The notes under the pieces are model-generated. The model saw only the letters and a program-made list of their open reading frames with translations. It did no database searches and was not told the origin of the DNA. From Acidobacteriota bacterium (lineage in GTDB: Bacteria; Acidobacteriota; Terriglobia; UBA7540), in assembly GCA_021827245.1 (NCBI GenBank), contig JAKAWN010000131.1, positions 1 through 15,530 on the forward strand: DNA of 15,530 nt, in the 5' to 3' direction. Both the position numbers and the translations under genes were made by a program. Positions 5,905 through 14,143 of this stretch are shown piece by piece. The number at the start of each line of letters is the position of its first letter. The stretch's first letter is position 1.

Positions 5905-7344
5905 ATGACAGCAGAGAGGCGATCGAGAGCAAAGTCTTCCAATGAAAGTGGCGTCAGTATTCTTATTATTGCCGTGGGCATGGTCTTTGTCCTGGGGATG
6001 GCAGGGTTAGGCATTGACCTCGCCTCGCTTTATGTCGGGCGAAGCCAGGCTCAGCGCGCGGCTGATGCGGCAGCACTGGCGGGTGCCACGGCTCTTGTCG
6101 ATGATAGCTGCGTTACCGGGTCCACGGGAACGCCCCTCAGCGGCGGCTGTATGGCGCTTGCCAGGCAGCGGGCCGAAGCGGTTGGAAACAACAACCTGAT
6201 CGCCGGGGTGAGCCCGGACATTACAGACAATGATATCAGCTTTCCTAGCACCTCAAGCAGTGATCCTCAGGTTCAGGTTATTGCCGGACGCGGAACTTAT
6301 GACGGTGCCGACCATGGCAACCCAATGCCGACCTTCTTCATGAAAATATTCGGCATCACGACGGCCAGCGTTTCAGCGGTGGCAACTGCGGAAGCGTATA
6401 ATCCCTCCGGCTCGTCCACCAATGCCGGCACGACTTGTGTTAAGCCCTGGATGTTTCCCAACTGCGACCAGTTCAACACAACCGTTGATCCCAATTACCC
6501 ATACTGCTCAGGGGGTGTTGGGCCTTTCGTTGAGCCAGACGGAAGCGGAGGCTATACCGTTGCCCGCCCGGTAAACTATCCTAACGGGGCAATCGGGGAA
6601 CCCTACGTGATTAAACCGGCCTCCCCCGGATCCACCCCGGCTCCGGGTCAATATTACGCTGCCTACATACCGAGCAACACCGCTGTGCCCAGCGAGTGTC
6701 CTGCATGTGCGACGCAAGTATCCACCGGAGGTTCGGGCAGCGGCGCCCTGTACCGCGCCAACATCGAATGCTGTAATTCAACACCCCTTATCTGCGGGGG
6801 CGCCGTCGACCTCGAGAACACTCTTCAGAGCAACGCTGGCAATATGGCCGGCCCAACCTACCAGGGGGTTGATTGCCTGATTCACCAGGATGAAACGGCT
6901 GCCGGAGCCAATGGCGCAAGTTGTGGCCAGGACTACATTGAGGGCTTAACAGACAACTGCACTGATCCCGGAAGCCAGCTAGCGAGCGATCTGCCGAGCC
7001 TGCCAGCGATTCCCCCCTCAATCATGCCTGGAGCGAATGACCCTTATAACCCTGGTGGAAATAGTTCGATCCCCTACGCTGCCTCTAATTCGGTAGTCGT
7101 GGCGCCGATCTTCGATGGCAACATAGCGTCTGGCCAGAACACCGTCCAGGTCGCCGGCTTCGTCCAGCTCTTCATCCGTGATGTGACCGCAACGGGAAAT
7201 CCGAAGGGAACTGTCTATGCTTATGTTCTCGGCATCTCCGGCTGCGGCTCGGGAGGATCAGGCGCTAACTCCAACAACGGAAGCGGGGGGCCCGTCGTTT
7301 CAGACACCGGTTCTTATGTCCCCGTGCGTCTGATCCACCAATAA
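5905..7344 (+). CDS. TadG-like Flp pilus-assembly protein, Cys-rich
   Basis: A 479-aa protein with the TadE/G-like N-terminal domain: SGVSILIIAVGM leading into one membrane helix (about 17-40), then IDLASLYVGRSQAQRAADAAALAGATAL (38-64 region), the hallmark of TadG proteins. The remainder is predicted to be periplasmic or surface-exposed. Classical TadG proteins often have a von Willebrand A domain; I see no MIDAS DxSxS motif. Instead there are 14 cysteines, including CPAC and ECC, which suggests disulfides, and many Gly, Ser, Asn and Pro residues. The C-terminus is a Gly/Ser/Asn-rich linker ending in VPVRLIHQ. The ATG at 5905 is used because of its AGGAG; a GTG at 5842 would add 21 residues. 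It follows two TadE-like genes, and the first membrane paralogue starts only 4 bp after its stop, so they very likely share a transcript. The N-terminal family is firm; the function of the large exported part is unknown. Confidence 0.85.
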   Translation: MTAERRSRAKSSNESGVSILIIAVGMVFVLGMAGLGIDLASLYVGRSQAQRAADAAALAGATALVDDSCVTGSTGTPLSGGCMALARQRAEAVGNNNLIAGVSPDITDNDISFPSTSSSDPQVQVIAGRGTYDGADHGNPMPTFFMKIFGITTASVSAVATAEAYNPSGSSTNAGTTCVKPWMFPNCDQFNTTVDPNYPYCSGGVGPFVEPDGSGGYTVARPVNYPNGAIGEPYVIKPASPGSTPAPGQYYAAYIPSNTAVPSECPACATQVSTGGSGSGALYRANIECCNSTPLICGGAVDLENTLQSNAGNMAGPTYQGVDCLIHQDETAAGANGASCGQDYIEGLTDNCTDPGSQLASDLPSLPAIPPSIMPGANDPYNPGGNSSIPYAASNSVVVAPIFDGNIASGQNTVQVAGFVQLFIRDVTATGNPKGTVYAYVLGISGCGSGGSGANSNNGSGGPVVSDTGSYVPVRLIHQ

Positions 7345-7348
7345 GTCG

Positions 7349-9022
7349 ATGGTGGAGAAGGGGAAGATCGCCAAGAACGAACCCGCAGAACACGCTGCGA
7401 CAGACAGCCTGCGGCGTGGCACAGAACTCTCCACCGTGCCAGAGAATTCATTACCTGCAGCACGTTCAGGGTTTGCCCTTTCTTCCTTATTCCGCAGGGT
7501 GTTTTCCTTCAACACTGTTCTGGTCTTTCTGCTGCTTGGCGTGGTCGCGGGGACAGTCTATCTGAACGTTAGGAACGCGGCCGAGTCATCGGTCTCGGAT
7601 GCCGGACACATCATCTTTGAAGGCGACACGTGGTGGCACCTTGCCGTCGGCGACCACATCCTCACCACGCATCGCTGGCCTACAACTGACCAGTACTCAT
7701 TCACCGCGCACGGTGATTCGTGGATCGCTTACGAATGGCTCGGTGACGTGATGATTGCCGTTGCCCACAGGATTATGGGTTTGACGGGCATGGCGGTCCT
7801 GCTGGTGGGTCTTGCCGCGGTTATTGTTCTCCTTATGTACCGTTACGCCTGTCTCAGGAGTCGAAATACCAAAGCAGCTTTTGTCGCCTGTGCGTTGCTC
7901 CTGCCGCTGGTATTTATCTCCTTTACGCTTCGACCGCAACTTCTCGGATACATTTTCCTCCTCTTGACATTGATCTGGCTGGAGAAGTTTCGCCAGGGAA
8001 AGCAGAAGAACCTCTGGCTGCTGCCACCGTTATTTCTGGTTTGGGTCAACGTCCACGGATCATTCGCGTTCGGCCTTGCTGCGCTGGGCCTCTACTGGGC
8101 TAGCGGCCTCACCGATTTCAGAATTGGGCAGATCAGGGCCGAACGCTGGACTGAAAAACAGCGGCGGCACCTTGCCGTTATCACACTATTTTCGCTCCTA
8201 GCGCTGATCATCACGCCGTATGGCACGCAACTTGCTGCATACCCAGTGAACATGGCATTTTTCCAGCCGGTGAATATCGCCTCCTTCCAGGAATGGAGGG
8301 TTCCGGATTTCGGCGCAACGTATGGGGAACTGCTGCTGGCGATGATACTGCTTTTCGTGCTGCTTCCGCTTTTTTTCCGGCTTCAATATCGGGTGGAGGA
8401 AGCGGGGCTACTGCTTTTTGGGATATATGCAGCCTGTGTTCATATGAGGTTTGTGATTATATTTGCGATGATTTTTGCGCCCTTCTTGGCAACGTTGCTT
8501 GCTCGCTGGACACCCCCTTATCGGGCGAGCAGCGATAAGCCTGTCTTGAATCTCGCCTTGGTCGCGCTGGTTGTTTTCGGATGCGTGAGATTCTTCCCTT
8601 CCCGCCCAACGCTGGAAAAGGTGGTGAGCCATGGTTTCCCCAGCGGCGCTGTGGAATATATCCGGGAACACCCATCCGTGGGACCGGTGTTCAATGATGA
8701 GTTTTGGGGAGGATACCTGATCGAGGAGCTCGAGCCTGAGCAGAAAGTCTTTATCGACGGGCGGGCCGATCTTTATGAATCCGCCGGAGTCCTTTCCGAC
8801 TACATCAGGATTATGTCGCTTGCTCCCGACACAAGTTTTCTGCTTCGGAAATATCACGTGCGGTCGTGCCTGATTGAGCCCCATTCCCCGTTAGCAACAT
8901 TGCTGGCCCAGTTGCCAGGTTGGCGGCGTGTCTATTCCGACCGCATCAGCGTGATCTACGCGCGCCGATCAAAGGGCACGGTGGACACCGTTGCGAAAGG
9001 AAAGGCGAGCCGCAGAACCTGA
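7349..9022 (+). CDS. Multi-pass membrane protein, GT-C-like, copy 1
   Basis: A 557-aa integral membrane protein with about 10 hydrophobic segments between residues 52 and 415, then a soluble domain of about 140 residues. The first external loop carries EGDTWWHLAV (91-100), YSFTA (116-120) and WIAYEWLGD (125-133). Further shared motifs are RPQLLGY (195-201), WVNVHGSF (232-239), TPYGT (289-293), WGGYLI (453-458) and KVFIDGRADLYE (466-477). The large first loop with paired acidic residues and a C-terminal periplasmic domain recalls GT-C glycosyltransferases (PMT/ArnT type), which use polyprenyl-linked sugars at the outer face of the inner membrane. This resemblance is by layout, not by an identified family. 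I recall similar uncharacterised proteins in soil bacteria. The ATG at 7349 lies 4 bp after the TadG-like stop, without a clear ribosome site, so coupled translation is likely. A 111-bp gap, in which I see no convincing promoter or terminator, precedes copy 2. Confidence 0.85.
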   Translation: MVEKGKIAKNEPAEHAATDSLRRGTELSTVPENSLPAARSGFALSSLFRRVFSFNTVLVFLLLGVVAGTVYLNVRNAAESSVSDAGHIIFEGDTWWHLAVGDHILTTHRWPTTDQYSFTAHGDSWIAYEWLGDVMIAVAHRIMGLTGMAVLLVGLAAVIVLLMYRYACLRSRNTKAAFVACALLLPLVFISFTLRPQLLGYIFLLLTLIWLEKFRQGKQKNLWLLPPLFLVWVNVHGSFAFGLAALGLYWASGLTDFRIGQIRAERWTEKQRRHLAVITLFSLLALIITPYGTQLAAYPVNMAFFQPVNIASFQEWRVPDFGATYGELLLAMILLFVLLPLFFRLQYRVEEAGLLLFGIYAACVHMRFVIIFAMIFAPFLATLLARWTPPYRASSDKPVLNLALVALVVFGCVRFFPSRPTLEKVVSHGFPSGAVEYIREHPSVGPVFNDEFWGGYLIEELEPEQKVFIDGRADLYESAGVLSDYIRIMSLAPDTSFLLRKYHVRSCLIEPHSPLATLLAQLPGWRRVYSDRISVIYARRSKGTVDTVAKGKASRRT

Positions 9023-9133
9023 GTGCCCCATCGTTCCGTCAGACGTGAGTATCTTGCCGGATGCAATGGCAAAAATCGGTTCATGTTTGGTGCCTGTTTC
9101 TTGTAATGCCCCGCGCAGACTGAGAACATAAGA

Positions 9134-10804
9134 ATGCTTGATACAGCAACCGCGAAAGCCGCCAGCGCCAGGCCTTCTGTTTCAGGACATGGACCGGCCC
9201 CTATATTTCGAAGGCTTTTCTCCTTTCCGGTGCTGATGGGAGCGCTGTTGGTGGGGTGCGCGGTCGTTTCTGCTCGCTATAATCTTCCCGATCCTGACGT
9301 CTGGTGGAGTGCGGCGGTGGGCAAGCAGATTCTGGCCACTCACACTGTTCCCACTTCCGACTGGCATTCATTTACCGCCCAGGGCGCGCCATGGATGGCA
9401 TACGAGTGGCTGGGCGATATCGCGACCGGCGCGGCGGCAGAGCTTGGCGGCCTGCGCGGAATGACAGCGCTTCTTTTGCTGCTTACCGCAATTTTCATAG
9501 CACTGTTTTACGGTTACGCGACTCTGATCAGCGGAAGCTCCAAGGCGGCACTGATACCCTGCGCGATTGCTTTGCCGATCCTGCAAATCTTCTTTACCTT
9601 GCGTCCCCAACTCATCGGCTACATCTTCCTCATTATCACATTGATCTGTCTCGAACGATTCCGCCAGGGAAAGCAGAAGACTCTTTGGGCACTTCCCCCG
9701 TTGTTCCTGATCTGGCTAAACACTCATGGCTCCTTCGTTTTGGGTCTCGTGGCGTTCGCAATCTACTGGGGGTGCGGTCTCACGGAGTTTGAGGCAGGAG
9801 GAATTATTGCCAAACGATGGGCCGACTGGCAGCGCCGACACATGGAAATCGTCTTTCTGCTGTGCGTTGTAGCCTTGACGGTAAGTCCTTATGGAACTCG
9901 CCAAGCAGCTTATCCTTTGCAAATGGCATTCTTCGAGCCTGTCAATGTGGCGCACGTCATAGAGTGGCAGTCGCTCCCCTTTCAATTTTGGCAGATCAAA
10001 TTGCTGCTAGGCTTGGTCCTTATGTTCTGGCTTGCTCTGATCCCATTGCGGGAGAATTTCCGCCTGGAATCCATTGCCCTGTTGCTGTTTGCCACGTACG
10101 CCGCCTTTGTCCATCGCAGATTCACTCCCTTCCTTCTGATTCTCTTGATCCCGCTGCTTGCAAAGTTAATCGCAAGATGGGCGCCTGCTTATGACCCGTC
10201 GATCGACCATTTTGCATTCAACGCTATCCTCATGGCTTTGATCGCCGCCGGGCTGGTTATAACCCTGCCTTCTCGGCGGAAGCTCGAAGATGTGGTGGCA
10301 AAGAGTTTTCCGCTCAAGGCAATCGCATACCTGAACCAGCACCCTCAGCCCACGCCAACGCTAAATCAGTATAAGTGGGGCGGATATCTGATCTATTCCC
10401 CTGATTATCACCGAAAGGTTTTTATCGATGGCCGGGCCGATTTCTATGAATACGCGGGAGTCCTAGAGGATTATCTGGACATTACAGAGCTCAAGCCAGA
10501 CACGTTGTTCTTATTGCAGAAATACAATATCCAATCGTGCTTGATTCATCGGGACGGTGCGTTAGCAACAATGTTGGCTGCATCGCCGGGCTGGAAAGAG
10601 GTTTACAGGGACAAGCTGGCGGCTATCTTTATTCGCCGTCCGAAGCAGTCTTCCAGCCCGTCCGGAATCACCACCGCAAGGCCTTCTGCAACAGGCCCGG
10701 CTGGAAAAATCACGATCCGGACCGGCCAGCCCGACGAGCAAATGAGGCGCTCGTCTAATTGGCATAAAGCATGCTCTGGCATGGGGAAGTCAAGAGCCGC
10801 GTAA
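9134..10804 (+). CDS. Multi-pass membrane protein, GT-C-like, copy 2
   Basis: A 556-aa paralogue with the same topology. It differs from all the other copies at the first-loop motif: DPDVWWS (53-59), where Ser59 replaces the His of WWH; the following YSFTA is also HSFTA. Other motifs are kept: WMAYEWLGD (87-95), RPQLIGY (157-163), WLNTHGSF (194-201), SPYGT (251-255), KWGGYLI (414-420) and KVFIDGRADFYE (428-439). If the His contributes to catalysis or metal binding, this copy may be altered or inactive in that step. It also has a C-terminal tail of about 50 residues, rich in Ser, Thr, Pro and basic residues and absent from the other copies. That tail could be a non-functional extension after loss of an earlier stop. 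The start is the ATG at 9134, with no strong ribosome site. The stop at 10802-10804 is 42 bp before the preferred start of copy 3. Confidence 0.85.
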   Translation: MLDTATAKAASARPSVSGHGPAPIFRRLFSFPVLMGALLVGCAVVSARYNLPDPDVWWSAAVGKQILATHTVPTSDWHSFTAQGAPWMAYEWLGDIATGAAAELGGLRGMTALLLLLTAIFIALFYGYATLISGSSKAALIPCAIALPILQIFFTLRPQLIGYIFLIITLICLERFRQGKQKTLWALPPLFLIWLNTHGSFVLGLVAFAIYWGCGLTEFEAGGIIAKRWADWQRRHMEIVFLLCVVALTVSPYGTRQAAYPLQMAFFEPVNVAHVIEWQSLPFQFWQIKLLLGLVLMFWLALIPLRENFRLESIALLLFATYAAFVHRRFTPFLLILLIPLLAKLIARWAPAYDPSIDHFAFNAILMALIAAGLVITLPSRRKLEDVVAKSFPLKAIAYLNQHPQPTPTLNQYKWGGYLIYSPDYHRKVFIDGRADFYEYAGVLEDYLDITELKPDTLFLLQKYNIQSCLIHRDGALATMLAASPGWKEVYRDKLAAIFIRRPKQSSSPSGITTARPSATGPAGKITIRTGQPDEQMRRSSNWHKACSGMGKSRAA

Positions 10805-10846
10805 GTGGCTTTCCTCCCTGAGGGCTCTGTGAAGCGGATTTACACG

Positions 10847-12433
10847 ATGACGAATCCGGGGGAAACATCGACATTCGTTGAACAAAAGGACAACGCTACC
10901 ACCCCGATGGCAGATGGAGCACAGCCCGCCCTTCCTGCCCAGCATGAGAATAGCTTGCGTGCCGTCACGCAGAAGATCTTTTCCTTTCCAGTTCTCATGG
11001 GGACGCTACTTGTCGCCACGGTTGTCCTGTGCTCACGTCTAAATCTTCCGGATCCGGACACCTGGTGGCATCTCGCCATGGGAAAACAGATTTTGGCCAC
11101 GCGCACGTTGCCCAGATCGGATTCTTATTCGTTCACGGCTCCCGGAGCACCTTGGATTGCATATGAATGGCTTGGCGAGGTCGCCATGGCGATGGCCGCT
11201 AAGTTGGGTGCATTGCGTGGAATCGCATTCTTTGTGGTGGCGTGTGCCGCAGCATTCACGGCACTGCTCTTCGCATATGCCACCCTGGTTAGCAGGAACT
11301 CGAAAGCTGCATTGATAGCCTGCACGCTTTTCGTGCCGATCACACCAAGATTCTTTACGGCACGGCCCCAACTGATCGGTTACGCGTTCCTCATCTTAAC
11401 GCTTATTCTCCTTGAGCGCTTCCGCCAGGGAAAGCAAAGGAGCTTGTGGGTTCTTCCGCCGTTGTTTCTCGTTTGGGTTAACACCCACGGTTCGTTTGCT
11501 CTCGGCCTCGTAGTCTTCGGCGTCTATTGGGCATGCGGCCTGACAGAGTTTGAGGCGGGAGGAATCATTGCCAGGCGGTGGACCGATTGGCAGCGGCGCC
11601 ATATGGAGATCATCTTACTGCTTTGCGTACTGGCCCTGACCGTTAGCCCTTACGGAACCCGCCAAGCTGCTTACCCTATGCAGATGGCGTTTTTCCAGCC
11701 GTTGAATGTCTCGCACGTCGCGGAATGGCAGTCGCTTACGTTTGGTTCCTGGGAGGCTAAGCTTCTCCTCGCCTTGGTGCTGGTTTTCTGGCTGGCCAAT
11801 ATACCACTGAAGTCGAGCTTTCGACTGGAGAACGTGGTTCTGCTTCTTTTCGCCACCTATGCTTGTTTCGTGCATCTGCGCTTCGTTCCATTCCTCGTGC
11901 TGACGTTCGCTCCGCTGCTGGCAGAACTGATTGCGAGGTGGATACCCCGATACGAACCGTCCAAAGACCGCCACCCGCTCAATGCAGTCCTGATGGCTTT
12001 GGTTGCCGCCGGACTGGTAATGGCTTTCCCTTCCCGACGGACATTGGAAAATGTCATCTCGCAACACTACCCTGTCAAGGCCGTTGAGTATTTGTCACAT
12101 CATCCGTACCCAGGAAGAATGTTGAACGAATACAACTGGGGTGGTTATCTGATCTGGTCCGGTCGCTCCCACCACAGAGTTTTCATCGATGGGCGGGCCG
12201 ACTTCTATGAATACGCCGGAGTATTTTCCGACTATCTTCACATTTTTGAACTTAAGCCGAATGCAACAACTTTGATGCGCAGATATGATATCCGACTGTG
12301 TTTGATTTCTCGAAAGGAGCCGCTCAGGACACTGTTAGCTTCATCGCCTGACTGGAGAGAAGTGTATTCAGACAAGCTGGCGGTCATTTTTGTTCGCCGA
12401 CCCAGCCAATCCCGGATTTCTGTGCCGGAATGA
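10847..12433 (+). CDS. Multi-pass membrane protein, GT-C-like, copy 3
   Basis: A 528-aa paralogue, closest to copy 2; both share LTEFEAGGIIA and WQRRHMEI in the loop after the fourth conserved block. It has the full motif set: DPDTWWHLAMG (69-79), YSFTAPG (94-100), WIAYEWLGE (103-111), RPQLIGY (173-179), WVNTHGSF (210-217), SPYGT (267-271), NWGGYLIW (430-437) and RVFIDGRADFYE (444-455). About 10 hydrophobic segments lie between residues 45 and 395, and the soluble C-terminal domain follows. Possible starts are GTG 10805 (directly after the previous stop), GTG 10829 (with GAGGG close by) and ATG 10847. I use 10847 because the N-terminal lead then has a length like the other copies. With both the DxD and the WWH motif, this is a good representative of the active form, if the family is enzymatic. 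Confidence 0.85.
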   Translation: MTNPGETSTFVEQKDNATTPMADGAQPALPAQHENSLRAVTQKIFSFPVLMGTLLVATVVLCSRLNLPDPDTWWHLAMGKQILATRTLPRSDSYSFTAPGAPWIAYEWLGEVAMAMAAKLGALRGIAFFVVACAAAFTALLFAYATLVSRNSKAALIACTLFVPITPRFFTARPQLIGYAFLILTLILLERFRQGKQRSLWVLPPLFLVWVNTHGSFALGLVVFGVYWACGLTEFEAGGIIARRWTDWQRRHMEIILLLCVLALTVSPYGTRQAAYPMQMAFFQPLNVSHVAEWQSLTFGSWEAKLLLALVLVFWLANIPLKSSFRLENVVLLLFATYACFVHLRFVPFLVLTFAPLLAELIARWIPRYEPSKDRHPLNAVLMALVAAGLVMAFPSRRTLENVISQHYPVKAVEYLSHHPYPGRMLNEYNWGGYLIWSGRSHHRVFIDGRADFYEYAGVFSDYLHIFELKPNATTLMRRYDIRLCLISRKEPLRTLLASSPDWREVYSDKLAVIFVRRPSQSRISVPE

Positions 12434-12479
12434 ACCTTGCGATTGGATGATTTGCAGACTAACTCTGCCCTTTGAAGTG

Positions 12480-14141
12480 ATGACCGATCAAAGCTATCCC
12501 GGCGACGCGAAATCAGAGAACTGCAAATCCGTAGCGACACCGACCATGGAGGATCTGCAAACATCGCCGCACGGAGTCTCGAAAACGCTAGCGACCTTGC
12601 GGAAAGTCTTTTCCTTTCCTGGGCTATTGGGAACGATACTCATATTAGAAGCTTGGAGTACTCTTGCCCTTTATCCGCACGACCCGGATGTCTGGTGGCA
12701 TGTTGTTGTGGGGTCTCGCATCCTCAACACACACTCCTGGCCAAGTGCCGACCCTTATTCGTTCACGGCGCACGGCAATCCCTGGATCGCCTACGAGTGG
12801 TTAGGCGAGGTTGTCATGGCACTGGCGGAACGGGCGGGAGGGCTAGCCGGACTTGCGGCCTTGCGGATTGGAATTGCCGCAATACTCGGCTTGCTCCTCT
12901 ATTATTACGCTCATTTGCGGTGCCGGAACTCCAAGGCTGCGTTTGCTGCTACTGCTCTGATGTTCTGGCTGAGTTATGGATTCTTCTGGATGCGCCCGCA
13001 GTTAATAGGCTACGTTTTTCTCCTCCTTGTGCTTATTTTTGTAGAGAGATATCGGCAGGGCCAGCAGAAGTCCCTATGGATACTTCCATTTGTTTTCTTG
13101 CTCTGGGTCAATACTCACGGAAGCTTCGTATTGGGATTTCTGGTGCTGGGTGTCTACTGGGTCGGAGGGCTCTGGAACTGGGAACTTGGACACCTTCGCA
13201 TGGACCGCTGGTCTCCTGGCCAACGCCGGCACCTTAGCCTGATAATCTTGCTTTCTGAGGTGGCGCTGCTGTTAACACCCTATGGAACACAACTGGCAAC
13301 TTACCCGCTCGAAATGCTTTTTTCTCAACCACTAGTTTTCTCCAACATAGCCGAATGGAGACCCATAGGTTTTGGGGAAATATGGGGAAAAGAAGTCTTG
13401 GTTTTATTCTTACTCCTTTTCGTCGGTTTGGCAGTTCTTCGCCCTGTCTATCGGGTAGAGGAATTCATCCTCCTCTTTTTCGCAATATCCACCTGCTGCA
13501 TTCACCGGCGGATGTTCGTCGTTTTTGCGTTGATCGTCACCCCCTTGCTCGCCTCAATGTTAGCCCGATGGACGCCCCCATATAAGCCCAATGAAGATCA
13601 TTACGTCCTGAATGCATGCCTCATGGGACTGGCAGTGGCAGGAATGATTTGGTTCTTTCCCTCCAGGAAGAAAATTGAATGCTCAGTTAACCAGGTCTAT
13701 CCTCATAGCGCTGTCCAATATATCCGGGACCACCCGGATCTCAATCCAATGTTCAACGAGGACAACTGGGGGGGGTACCTGATATGGTCGCTCGGGGCTC
13801 CACACAAAGTCTTTATCGATGGTCGAGCGGACCTGTACGAACACGCCGGAGTTTATTCCGATTACATCAGTATGATGGAAGTCGCACCTCAAACAATGTT
13901 CCTCCTCCGCAAGTACTCCATTAGAAGTTGCCTGTTGATGCGAGGAGCGCCTCTTGGAACGCTCCTTGCCTCCTTGCCCGACTGGCATCGAGTGCATACA
14001 GACAAGCTGGCTGTCCTTTACGTTCACGAATCCGTCCCTTCCACTGCCCCCAAAGAAACTGCAGGTTTGGCACGGCTTCATAGTCGTTTCAGGAATGAGA
14101 GACCTGACCCGGCCAAGCATCCGAAGTGTTTTTTGCGATAG
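12480..14141 (+). CDS. Multi-pass membrane protein, GT-C-like, copy 4
   Basis: A 553-aa paralogue with the motifs DPDVWWHVVVG (68-78), YSFTAHG (93-99), WIAYEWLGE (102-110), RPQLIGY (172-178), WVNTHGSF (209-216), TPYGT (266-270), NWGGYLIW (429-436) and KVFIDGRADLYE (443-454). The cytoplasmic-side loop motif is RQGQQK rather than RQGKQK, and the sequence around 228-245 differs from copies 2 and 3, so this is a more diverged member of the DPD subgroup. A start at 12390 would overlap copy 3 by 44 bp and add 30 residues that the other copies lack. I use the ATG at 12480, 46 bp after the copy 3 stop, preceded only by a weak GAAG. The last 35 residues form an unmatched basic tail. The stop is 2 bp before the ATG of copy 5, indicating coupled translation. 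Confidence 0.85.
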   Translation: MTDQSYPGDAKSENCKSVATPTMEDLQTSPHGVSKTLATLRKVFSFPGLLGTILILEAWSTLALYPHDPDVWWHVVVGSRILNTHSWPSADPYSFTAHGNPWIAYEWLGEVVMALAERAGGLAGLAALRIGIAAILGLLLYYYAHLRCRNSKAAFAATALMFWLSYGFFWMRPQLIGYVFLLLVLIFVERYRQGQQKSLWILPFVFLLWVNTHGSFVLGFLVLGVYWVGGLWNWELGHLRMDRWSPGQRRHLSLIILLSEVALLLTPYGTQLATYPLEMLFSQPLVFSNIAEWRPIGFGEIWGKEVLVLFLLLFVGLAVLRPVYRVEEFILLFFAISTCCIHRRMFVVFALIVTPLLASMLARWTPPYKPNEDHYVLNACLMGLAVAGMIWFFPSRKKIECSVNQVYPHSAVQYIRDHPDLNPMFNEDNWGGYLIWSLGAPHKVFIDGRADLYEHAGVYSDYISMMEVAPQTMFLLRKYSIRSCLLMRGAPLGTLLASLPDWHRVHTDKLAVLYVHESVPSTAPKETAGLARLHSRFRNERPDPAKHPKCFLR

Positions 14142-14143
14142 CC

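Noticed and set aside
12390..12479. Longer N-terminus for copy 4 overlapping copy 3
   Set aside because: The extra 30 residues are not matched in the other copies; the overlap with the end of copy 3 is better explained as out-of-frame reading.
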